Assembly: GCF_009870125.1 (NCBI RefSeq)
Contig: NC_046683.1
Location: 13,649,001 to 13,713,000, forward strand
DNA: 64,000 bases
Source of the DNA: Drosophila pseudoobscura
Lineage: Eukaryota > Arthropoda > Insecta > Diptera > Drosophilidae
Reading direction: 5' to 3'
Part shown: piece after piece, positions 49,258 through 59,395 of the stretch
Position numbering within the stretch: position 1 is the first letter of the stretch
Layout: each line of letters opens with the position of its first letter
Made by a program: the position numbers and the translations under genes
The notes under the pieces: model-generated
Seen by the model: only the letters and a program-made list of their open reading frames with translations
Databases searched by the model: none
What the model was told of the DNA's origin: nothing

Positions 49258-51096
49258 AATATAAGTTGTGCGAACCTCCTGCTAATGCTCCTGGTCTATT
49301 GGAGCAACTATGAGACCTGTTGCTAACAGTTAGCCGAACCCTCAATTTTCACCATCCTAGGACGCAGCCGATTTGTACCTTTATTCTCGCTGGCCAACCT
49401 GTTGCTCAGCTGCTGGGTCCTCTACAAGTCGATGCGGACGATGAGGCAGAGACGTATACGGGCGATATGGTGAGGCAGAGAGAGAGTGTTCATTGCATTT
49501 CGGAAAAGTTTAGGTTTCTCCGCACAAAGCCATTCATTCATTCACTCTGGACTTTAAATTAAGTAAAAAGATCGCTGAAGCCTAAAGCCGAAGGCCTCCT
49601 TCCTCTACAAAAAGTAATTAGCAAACAGTTGGACTATGTTTATGATTATTATATGTGTCTGTGTATATTACAAATAGTTTATAAGTTGTTGCTCTTCGTA
49701 GCGTTTACCAAAATGAAAATGAAAATGAAAAAAACAAAAACCCTAACAAATGGTTTTGCCTATCACGTATCGTATCCCCAAATGTTCTACATTTGTTGTC
49801 CAATGTCCTCATATATATATTCGATATGTACATCGAGCTAGAAACTATCCTAAGACTAGATATATATGTATGTACTTTATGTGTATATGTGTATGTATTG
49901 TATTATATGTGTGTGTGTGCGAAACTATTATATATCCAACATTCGTATATATTTACACACATATATTGGCTGTAATTTGATTGTAAATGTTGTATGGAAT
50001 TTTGATTGTGAACAAAATATTAAAAACAAACGCCATCGATATGTGTTATAATTCGTAAAACTGTTTTCGGACTATATTTGGGGGAAAAGCTATAATAATT
50101 CTTAGACTATATTTTACCTAGGTTTTGGTGGAAAATTTTGTTGCTCCGTTTGTGGTTAAGGTCTATATCTGTGGAGCAATCAGAGTTGGAATGACTATAT
50201 TCAAACGATTTAGAGATGAATTACAACTCTTTCACAGGATTCTCTGGTTAGTTTTAGGCATGGAAAAGCATTACCAATTATTTCAGGGATGGTTTATGTT
50301 TACTGAAAGGTTTTAAGACTCTTTGTCGCTTATTTCTGTTGAGAAATTACAGTTGGATTAAGAATACTCCAATTAATTAATGAGGAAATGTCTTGAAAAT
50401 ATTCCATACTCGCATAGGGGAACTCTTAGATGTTGCACTTCTTTCTTAGGATTCATTGGGCATAGGATGCATGAAAAGGGGGTTTTTTTAGAGATGGATT
50501 ACAGAGAAAAATAGTTCATAAGTGTTTCATATTGCCAGCATTTCTCTTAAGATTCTTTTGTTAATCGAATGCATGAAAATTAGTGGATCAAAATGTATAT
50601 TTAATCCAAAAAATTACCTACAGCCTTGACTATGGTTTGTTTTTATAGGTTATGTTTCTTAGCCCTATGAATCCTAGCTAAGAACTGCAGAACTGTCCTA
50701 GATAGATATTTATAGATCCTTGCCACTCAGTGAATGACGTCGGATAATTGAAATAGACACTGGAATCGAGCTATTGCCTTTGCCGTTTGCATTTGCCCTA
50801 CTTTCCAGAGAAGAGGGTCGCACCTGAGAAGAGCGAGAGGCCTGGCCTGGATGGGAGGGATGACCCAGATTTATAAATACATTTTTGGGGTGGGGGTGTT
50901 GGATGGTGGGCGGAAAAAAGAGGACAATTTGGCATTTGAATAAATCATTTTTTTGATTTTCATTTACTAATTTAAAATCACGATTAAGTGTGGCATTTAG
51001 TTAACGATTAATATACACAGTAAATACAAGAATATTACGGACTAAGAAAATCTTTGGGGGTCGATTGGTTGCAGGTTCTTGCAGGCTTTGCACCGT
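49258..51096. other. Spacer between the AIP gene and BORCS5, both 3' UTRs
   Basis: AT-rich, mostly simple sequence (TATATGTGTGTG near 49,860-49,920). The first 213 bases continue the AIP frame beyond its stop, with two hydrophobic blocks. The remainder shows no coding sequence. The gene pair is convergent. Confidence 0.5.
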
Positions 51097-52119
51097 CTAG
51101 AGCCTCCACAGACGACTGCTGTTGCCACCGGTGGCCCCCTCCGCCTCGCCGCGCAGCTTGTTGTCATCGGTGCGCCATACGAACGGCTCCAGGCGGTCCT
51201 CATCGTCCAGGAAGTTATTGATTGCCTCCAGACTGGCAATATTCTCGTGCAGCAGCGAATTGCAGCGACTCAGCTGATGGGAGACGCTCCGGATTTTGGC
51301 AAACTGTTCGGCATACGAGGCATACGTCTTCTGCATATCCACGAAGCTGGCAAACAGCGTCGTAATGGAGTTGCTGACGACCTTTGTGCGCTCCACCAGA
51401 TGGTTCTGCTCGCTGGACACATAGCAGGCGCAGAGATTGAGATGCGTCTGCATGCGCGTACAAATGTTGATCAGATGCTGCGAGTGCAGGCGCTCTAGGA
51501 TCTCAGCATCCCGCGTGTATGTGGCCGAGCTGATGGACTCCCGCAGAACGGGAAGGAATTGTGGAATGCTGCGCAGCCGGGCTAGATCCGGATCGATGTC
51601 GTCGTTGGTGTCCCTTGCCCCGGGCTTCACAATCACAATGCTGTGACTGGAGACCGTCGATTGGGGCCGCTTAGGCTTGCTGGAGGTGGTGAAGCCTCCC
51701 GGATGCGACTTTCTGTTTGCCGCCCGACTGGCGCTGCTCTGCTGCAGCAGGTGAGCCGGCTTTGAGCGGATCTTGGGCGAGTCCCCGATAGGGCGGTCCG
51801 TGTATGAGACATACGGCAAGTCGGAGCACACGCTCAGCGGCGGCGACGGCGGCCGACTCAGCTCAGAGCTGGCCGGCGACGAGGCATCCGCTATAATCTG
51901 CTTGCTGGCTATCACAATGCTGGCCGGTCCAGTGCCCGGCACCGTCTGTTGTCTGTTCAGGCCACCGCCGCGCCGTTTGTTGGCCGCCGCCGTTCCGGCT
52001 GCGGCTGCCAGGGCCATGGAGCTGCCATCGTGCAGGCCACCGCCACCGGGCATATGTCTGCCCTCGAAGATCTCGTGGCCATCTGCCTCGGCTCGCTGCT
52101 GGGAGTGCTCGGCGCCCAT
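51097..52119 (-). CDS. BORCS5/myrlysin-like subunit of the BORC lysosome-positioning complex
   Basis: Single-exon gene of 340 residues. BORCS5 anchors the BORC complex to lysosomes and recruits Arl8. The protein begins MGAEHSQQ, with Gly at position 2 suited to N-myristoylation as in human BORCS5. The conserved core starts with DPDLARLRSIPQFLPVLRES and continues through LHSQHLINICTRMQTHLNLC, ERTKVVSNSITTLFASFVDM, QKTYASYAEQFAKIRSV and EDRLEPF. Between the N-terminus and the core lies an about 150-residue low-complexity, Ser/Pro/Ala-rich insert much longer than in the human protein. The upstream region carries a foldback-element fragment. Identity rests on motif order and the myristoylation site. 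Confidence 0.88.
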   Translation of the reverse strand: MGAEHSQQRAEADGHEIFEGRHMPGGGGLHDGSSMALAAAAGTAAANKRRGGGLNRQQTVPGTGPASIVIASKQIIADASSPASSELSRPPSPPLSVCSDLPYVSYTDRPIGDSPKIRSKPAHLLQQSSASRAANRKSHPGGFTTSSKPKRPQSTVSSHSIVIVKPGARDTNDDIDPDLARLRSIPQFLPVLRESISSATYTRDAEILERLHSQHLINICTRMQTHLNLCACYVSSEQNHLVERTKVVSNSITTLFASFVDMQKTYASYAEQFAKIRSVSHQLSRCNSLLHENIASLEAINNFLDDEDRLEPFVWRTDDNKLRGEAEGATGGNSSRLWRL

Positions 52120-52345
52120 TTATCGATTGATTGGGTTGTCAGGGTCCTCTTGTGGCACTCCCAGTCTCCTGTTTGAACCGATTTCCCTGGCCCGCAGCTG
52201 TTTCACTCGGCTGCAGGCAGTTTTCCGTGCAATGGCTAAGCTTCTTTTACTTGTTGCATCATTTCACGACAATCTACGCTCTTGAAACACTGTGAAAACG
52301 GCAAAAAAACAATGGAAACTCGGATTTTACGGATGAGATTCGCCA

Positions 52346-52490
52346 GCAGTGTAACCACGGATTTGTCGTCAAAATATACCGTCCGACCTTCAGATATATA
52401 TACCGAAACATACCGTCTCATTTAAAAAATATATCGTAAATATACTGACGAATTCAAGTTAAGTAAAAGTATTAAAAATCCCGTAAACGG
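52346..52490. repeat. Partial copy of the foldback element at the BORCS5 promoter
   Basis: The order CAGTGTAACCACGGATTTGT, CGTCAAAATATACCGTCCGA, TACCGTCTCATTTAAAAAAT, ATCGTAAATATACTGACGAA matches the left end of the element at 40,920-41,030 almost word for word. It includes the adjoining Motif 1-like site (here TGGTTACACTG on the minus strand). It then decays after about 52,485. It lies about 230 bases upstream of the BORCS5 start. Confidence 0.75.
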
Positions 52491-53209
52491 TCACCCTGTT
52501 CGCCAACTCAAAGCGATTATATGATTATATAATCGATAATATATTCGATTACTGATTTCATTTAAAATGTTTTTATAACGGTTTTTAGCTAAAAATTTTA
52601 TAAATGAATACATTGTATTTTGTTTGCTTGGAATTACAGATAATTGCTCTGTTTCGGCGGTAGTACAAGTATATTGTTGAAATGAATTACTAATTTCATT
52701 AAATAATTGTTTTGGTTTAATGATCGGACCAACAGTCTTCATCTTTTTCTTATATACATATATATGTACGACCACTAATCTACCTAATATATCTATACAC
52801 ATGTCAGGATCTGCAGACACGGCGACAACCTGTGATGATTGCGATGCGAAATGAGTGACAGCCAGTTGTGGTACTGTTTCTGATACTGAATTTTATTGAA
52901 CAAATGCATCTCCTTATATAGCAGTGGTAATATTATTGTATGTGAGGGAACGCACTCCTTGTGAGTGTGTATTTTTAAATAGGGTGCACTTACCCTATGC
53001 GGGGTGTTATATTCCAGTCCATTTACTTAGGTATTTGGTGGGCTCGAAGTTACAAGTGCCTTTGTTTATTCTTAGTTGCTAATGTATTTCTCGTGTCGTC
53101 ATATTCATTAATATGAAATGACATGGAAAATTATATTTATAAGTATTTGTGTATGAGAGTGTACTGCATATTCTGTAATAATTAGGTATAATTTTGTGAC
53201 TGAACAAAC
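52491..53209. other. Spacer between BORCS5 and the RpS9 retrocopy
   Basis: AT-rich and without recognisable genes. A second Motif 1-like word ACGGTCACCCTG lies at about 52,486-52,497, just at the end of the element fragment. Confidence 0.4.
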
Positions 53210-53599
53210 ATAATGGATGGACTTTGCCAATCCAAGCTTGAAGACCTGGGTATGCAGACGACGGTCCAAGAAATCCTCAATCTTTAGGCCGAGCACGTAA
53301 TCGAGCTTTTTGCGAGATTCGTCCAAGACACCAATGCGCACCAGACGACGCAGAAGGCCATTGCCGTGGAAAATACGCTTATTGTCCTTCTCATCGAGGG
53401 TCAGCAGCTCACGGGCAGCCTTACAGATCTTGGCTAGGGCGTACTTGACGCGCCACATCTTACACATGTGGCGAAGACCACTTTCGCTTATGATCTTCAA
53501 CTCCTGATCCAGACGCGCCTTCTCATAGGGGCGACGGGAAGTGACATACATATGTATGTAGGTCATCGAAAAGGCCGATGGTATGCGGCCGTTTACCAT
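53210..53599 (-). pseudogene. Truncated intron-less retrocopy of ribosomal protein S9
   Basis: 130 codons match the N-terminal two thirds of RpS9: [89 protein letters not shown]. After SIH the similarity stops and an unrelated frame runs 33 codons to a stop at 53108. There is a 12-base in-frame insertion (ACATACATATGT) after the TY of the N-terminus and several radical changes (Arg to His, Cys or Met). No frameshift or stop has accumulated. The C-terminal rRNA-binding part is missing, so ribosomal function is unlikely. A pyrimidine tract upstream may derive from the parent 5' UTR. Confidence 0.85.
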
Positions 53600-54172
53600 G
53601 ATTCAAACAATTCATCCGTGCTTCAGTTGTCGGAAAAAAGGAAATATCTATCGAAGATAGGCTAGTAAATGAGTAACAACTGAAGAGAGAGGGATTACCA
53701 TATTACAGGACGGCCCTGGCTTTTACAGTTTCTGCTCCGGGAAGAGAGAAAGAGAGAGATCAGCTCGTGCGCTTTTGGGCTCAAAAGCTCACATCGAAAT
53801 TCATTGGCAGGGAGAGCTTTAGAGATAAGTAACAATGTAGGAAGTGTTTGTTTTCTTCTGTTTCGATTCTAGCTTTCTCTCTCTGTCTCTCTCGCTGCGT
53901 GGCATACTCTACGCGCCGATAGTGCTACTATTTTGATGAGATCTTTGTCAGGGCCAAGCATAGGTTAACGTGTAGAGCATTCGTTCTTTTGTATTTCTTT
54001 GCTGGATGGTGTATGGAGAGCTTTCCAGCATTTTTATCGCGTTTGCTGTCAGCGGCCGGTCGGAGGAGCTGCTTTTGAGGTGCTAATTCGTTCGGTTTCG
54101 CTTTCGGGTGTCGATTTCCGTGAATGCGAGAACCAGAACCGAACCTGCCGGCAACCAGACCACAACCACATC

Positions 54173-55245
54173 ATGGAGACCAGAGTGAGTCCCCGTCCCG
54201 GTCGCGAATTTTGATCTAAGAAAACAATAATCTCAATATCTTCCATTTGCAGGGAAAGCCACAGCACATCCTGCAGCTGAGCGAGGAGCAGAGAGACCGT
54301 TTCGTGGGCTCCTTTGATCGGGTGCTCAGCGACATCGATGGCGTTCTTTGGAGCATGGAATACACTGTACCGCGGGCCGTTGACGGCTATGCGGCCTTGC
54401 AGCGTGCAGGCAAGGAGGTGTCATTTGTGACCAACAACAGTGTCCGCACTATGGAGCAGTGTCTCAGGCATTTCGAGAAACTGGGCCTCCAAGTGGCCCC
54501 CGAACAGGTGTGGCATCCCGCCCAGTCGATTGTCCTCTATTTGCGCGACATTCAGTTTGAGGGATTGATCTACATCATTGCCAGTGCCCCGTTCAAGGCG
54601 GTGCTCCGGGAGGCGGGCTTCCAGCTGCTGGATGGCGTAAGTAATCCCACCCCCCAAACTTGTCCCGTCGCCAGTAATTCAATGATTCTATCTCCTTGAC
54701 AGCCCAACGAGTTCATCGAGGAGAGCTATCAGAGCCTCGCCAAGACCATCTTTGACCACCAGCCCGTGCGTGCCGTCATCATCGATGTGGACTTCAATCT
54801 GACATCGCCCAAGCTGTTGCGCGCCCACATGTATCTGATGCGGAATCCTGAGTGCCTGCTGATTGGCGGCGCCACCGATCGCCTGCTGCCCGTGGCCAAA
54901 GGTGTAAACATCATCGGTCCGGGGCCCTTTGCCTCCATCCTGGTCGAGGCCAGCGGCCGGCAGGCCGTCACACTGGGCAAACCAGGACGCGAGCTGGGCG
55001 AACTGTTGATCAAGCACCTGAAGATAGCGGAACCGCAGCGAGTGCTCATGGTCGGCGATATGCTGGCCCAGGACATACAATTTGGTCGTCAGTGCGGCTT
55101 CCAGACGCTGCTCGTCCTCAGCGGCGGCTGTTCGCTGGAGCAGCTCCAGGCGGAGACCTCGCCGGACCTGTTGCCCGACTACTATGCAGATAGTGTGGCC
55201 GATGTGGCCCAGCTACTGGGCGAGACACCCAAGGCTCATGTGTAG
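54173..55245 (+). CDS. HAD-family phosphatase (phosphoglycolate phosphatase/chronophin-like), copy A
   Basis: Exons 54173-54184, 54253-54636, 54703-55245 with GT-AG junctions in phase 0, giving 312 residues, the usual length for the PGP/PDXP family. Motif I is FDRVLSDIDGVLW with the nucleophile and acid Asp pair; motif II is FVTNNS. A C2-type cap follows, with IDVDFNLTSPKLLRAHMYLM and GGATDRLLPVAKG. The late HAD motifs are LGKPGRELGELLIKHL with the Lys, and VLMVGDMLAQDIQFG with the metal-site Asp pair. It probably hydrolyses a small phosphomonoester such as 2-phosphoglycolate; the substrate is not visible. The first coding exon is only four codons. It is convergent with a paralogue 400 bases downstream. 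I suspect a CG15739-type gene but did not verify this. Confidence 0.92.
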
Positions 55246-55642
55246 TTCTCTCTCCACCTTTACTCTGTTTTTCATAATTTTACGAACGGGGGTAATGGGC
55301 GCTTGTTAATCAGCGGACAACATCATACTTTAATCGTTATCTGAAATATATTTGGCACTAAACATAATACACTTTGAAGGCTTCGACCATTAGATACCCT
55401 TTGAATGTTGGGATCGATACATAATGATTCTATCGCCTAAGAACGGTACAATTTCTGTTATGATTCATGGAAGAGTATTTTGTGGCATTTACTTTTTGGG
55501 TTTTTTCAAGATCCCAAGACTTTCTTAATATATGTATCTACAAATGTATAATAGTACGAATATACTTTCGTTTTCCACGCCAAAGACCACTTCAATGACT
55601 TCTCCTCCTAACTGTCTGGGGGTGGATAAGGTCCAAGCTCCG
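55246..55642. other. Shared 3' spacer of the convergent phosphatase genes
   Basis: AT-rich 3' UTR sequence for both genes. No further coding or RNA gene is seen. Confidence 0.5.
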
Positions 55643-56892
55643 TTAATCGCTATCGACCAGATCGCCCAGGCAATCGGCAACATAGTCCGGCAGCTGGGGA
55701 TGATTCGCTGGCAGGCGTGACACATCTGTGGCCTTGGTGCCGCCGGTGAGGACGAGCAGCGTCTGATAGCCACTGGCCCGGGCAAAGCCAATATCACTGG
55801 CCAGACTGTCGCCCACGAAGAGCACACGTTGCGGCGGTATGTCCGGATGGCGTTGAAGCAGTACCTGGCGCAAAGCATCGCCCGGCTTGCCCAGAACCAC
55901 GGGCTGACGGCCCACCGATTCGGTTACCACATTGATAAAGGCCCCAGGACCTAGAGATTAAAGATTAAGTTTAGGGAGGATAACGAAGAAATTAGGGAGA
56001 TGCAGCATTACCTATAATCTCGCCTTGGCCGAACGGTATGAGCATATCAGAGGCACCAGCCAGGAACAGACACTGAGGATTCTGCAGCTGGACATGGGCA
56101 CGCATCAGCTTGGCCGCCGACATATTGAAGTCCACATCGATGACAACAGCCTGCACCGGCTCCCCGTCGAAGATGGCCTCATGCAGATCCCTCAGGCTCT
56201 TGATCACCACCGGTCCGCTCTAAAGGGAGAGGGGACCCAGAGAAATGTCACCAAGGCACTGTCCGCTATCCTCCCGCTATCGACTCACCTCTTGGGCCAA
56301 TTGAAAGCCTGCTGCCTGCAGCAGTTGCTTGAAGGGGGCCGTTGCCAGGCAATAGATGAGTCCCTGGAACTCCACAGACTTTAGATGATCGCAGATGGTC
56401 TGGGCCGGATGCACGATCTGGTGCTGCAAGTTTTGGAAAGTCGTTTAATGCTCAAAGAATATACTGCTGCTCCTGGAGTACCAACCTCCTCTATCTTCAG
56501 GTTTCCCTGGCGGGCAAACTTCTCGATGTGATCTTCGGGGGAACTAATGCTGTTATTGGTCACAAATGTCAGCCGCTTGCCCAGACTCTGCAGATGGGCA
56601 AGAGCCCGAGCCGAGCCGGGTATAAAGTCGCGTAGGGGATACCAGACCACACCTTGGAACGGTAGAAGGTTGAGGTTGAAATTAAAGGTATCCGCCAGAG
56701 GCACATTCTCACCATCGCAATCGCAAAAGACCAGATCAAAGGAGTCTAAGAACCGCTGGCGATCTGCCCCATGCAGTTCCTTGAGATTCTTCGACTGTCA
56801 GAGCAAGAGATAGAGAGAGAGAGCGATTAGGTTTCCAAAGCGGCTTATTCATCTGGAACACCACAATGTGCCCTCTGGCCTACCAAACTCAT
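55643..56892 (-). CDS. HAD-family phosphatase (phosphoglycolate phosphatase/chronophin-like), copy B
   Basis: Exons on the minus strand: 56892-56884 (Met-Ser-Leu), 56794-56713, 56652-56486, 56423-56289, 56219-56012, 55950-55643. Phases agree and give 302 residues. Motif I FDLVFCDCDGVVW spans an intron inside the Gly codon; motif II is FVTNNS; the cap has VIDVDFNMSAAKLMRAHVQL; the Lys segment is LGKPGDALRQVLLQRH; the acidic motif is VLFVGDSLASDIGFA. It is a paralogue of copy A in tail-to-tail orientation, and like it has a tiny first coding exon, which supports an old local duplication. The two differ in intron number (five here, two there). Substrate unknown. Confidence 0.9.
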
Positions 56893-58979
56893 TCCGAAAG
56901 CCGACACAAATCCAGATCACAGATCACAAGTGGTGGAGGAGCAGAGACAGAGAGAGAGAGAGAGCTCAGAATCCCATTCAAGCGTTACCAGGCGCAACAG
57001 ATTTGTGACTAAGCCAAGCGTCAGCACAATCCAACGCTGGAAGACACCTTCCAAAGACAAAACCAGCCCCAACCCCAACCCCAGACCCCAGTGCATTATG
57101 ATACATATATGTAGATGTATTTGCAAATTGCATTAGTCGCCCGCTACTCTGCTTCCATGGCTCGCTGCATTTGCCCCTGCCACTGGCAGTGTGTCACTTG
57201 GATACGCCTCAATTGAGACCTCCTCTCAGTGGGGCTGGGTGTCACTTTCAATTGAATGCTGTCTAAGCCTCTCTGTTCCAATTGATTTGCTTTTATCACC
57301 TTTCGATTCGTTTTTATAATGCTATCCGGTTCTATTATGACATATATGCGTGCATACGCATATACATACCATATATCTCTCTGTATATAGTATCTGTCTT
57401 ATCTCGAACGTGGAGCATATCATATAACTATTTTAGGTCTTGAATTCAACCGTTTTTATGGCACTAAAGCTTTCCTATGCTCACGTTCTAGAGTTTCAAC
57501 AAACAGGAAATATATATGCTCTCAGAGACTGCTAGACCACTATACTATACCAAAAAGCTGTTCTATGGCGGGGTTTTTCGTTAAGCCCCTAGAAAGATGG
57601 CGTGCAATGCTTTTTTTTACCTCTGCTTCGTCTCTGACTGGGGCCGGCTGCCTACTTGGCTTCGTCTGTTTAGCTCGTCTGGGTTCCAGAATCCAAGAAA
57701 AAGACGCAGAAACGTCGTACTTCTCGGTCCGGTAATTTTCTAGTCAATGCGTTACCCGTATCATGTCAGGGGCCAGTTTTGGTCTAATCTGAAAATGTAT
57801 TCCCTGGGAATTCAGGCTCTTATTCTTAAGAATCATTGGGCTTAATGGCTTCTCTTAATTTTCCTAATTTCTATGACCTCCAGCTATGTTTAGCGATTAA
57901 TAAATGTATAAATCATAATATAAAACTGTTCAATATCATTACTCTTTGAATTTCACCATAAACACCTGCTCTATTTAATGGAAAACTGGAAATTTCTAAC
58001 TTCTATATAACAAACTAATATAAAACCCATTCTATGCCGTTACTATAAAAAAATGTTATTTTTAATGGAAATCTAACAAATGAATAATAAATCCTATGCC
58101 ATATCTTTACTCTTTAAATTTCCCATTAAAAATGTTCTTTTTAATGGAAATCTCTATATAAATCACTGGAGACCATTGTTCACAGTCCCCATAGTATATA
58201 TTTCTTATAAAAACAGCTAAAACACTGTCATATCTTTGCTCTTTGAATTTCCTATAAAAATGTATTCCCAAGAACTAGAGATCAAAAAGTAAAATATCTC
58301 ATAGCAAATATGTGTAGCTCTCTTTTATAAATATATATACAGCACGATTGTTCTCTTTCAATTCGTTGACTGCTGGTTCAATCATTCTTTATTCGGGGAT
58401 TTTTGCTTCTTTTTTTTAGTTCAGATGCGTTTCGTAATCGTATTCGTAATTTGTTAACATTATTTTTATTGTAAACGCAATCGTTGCAATCGTATGCATA
58501 AATATGTTTATCAAAACAACAATTCACTTTATACTAGATTGGGGGATCATCTTCAGAGATTGTACATACAAAAGACATACATAGGTATTCCTTAAGGGAT
58601 CAACAATCAAAAAACAATGATGGTTTCTGGGATGGGCAGAGGACTGTGGTACATATGTCATATGTTTGTGTTCGTTTTGTTGTAGGTAGTATATGTATAT
58701 ATATATATGTATGGTAAGGTACATTGGATTGTTTCTTAGTGTTTTAGTATACATAGCACATGTATGTATGTATTGTACAAATATACAATGGTGTATAATT
58801 CGTTTTTTGTTCAATCATGACCTCCTGTCCCTTCGCTTTCAACTTTTTCGTTTCATTTCCATGGCATGCAATGCACAAAACAATAAATAATACAATACAA
58901 TACAGAATAATCGAATAATGCACATTTGGACATTTGGTGTATATCATACCCTTCCTACAAAATACAAATATAGCTATAT

Positions 58980-59016
<37 letters not shown>

Positions 59017-59395
59017 TTCTATCTATCTATTATGTATATCTGTATAATTTCTGTGTGCTGCTGGCGCTGGCAAAAGCAAAGATGATTCTCTCGTACAAAA
59101 TACATAAATTAACTATATCTGAACAAACCATTCAACAATAATGTATATCAAGTGTATGGTATGGTATACCCTATATAAAAATGCAAATTGCTTGACTCTC
59201 CGTTTCGTTGAGCACTTTCGATGCAAAAAACACGCATTATAAAAATCATCTTAAGTACAAAGCACAACAACTGCTGGACGTGTGTCAGCGTGTATATACA
59301 ATACAAGAAATAAAAGAAACTTATGGAATGAACTTATTGATATAAAAAATATATATATGTATAAAGGTAGGCAGTCAAGCAGACGGCCCAGGCTG
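56893..59395. other. Spacer between phosphatase B and the anoctamin
   Basis: No gene is recognised. There are GA-rich words near 56,945-56,965, AT-rich DNA with repeated TAATGGAAAT-like words near 57,970-58,150, and an (AT)n run at about 58,981-59,014. The right end is probably anoctamin 3' UTR. Confidence 0.45.
58981..59014. repeat. (AT)n microsatellite
   Basis: About 15 uninterrupted AT dinucleotides, followed by CTATCTATCTATT. Confidence 0.9.
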
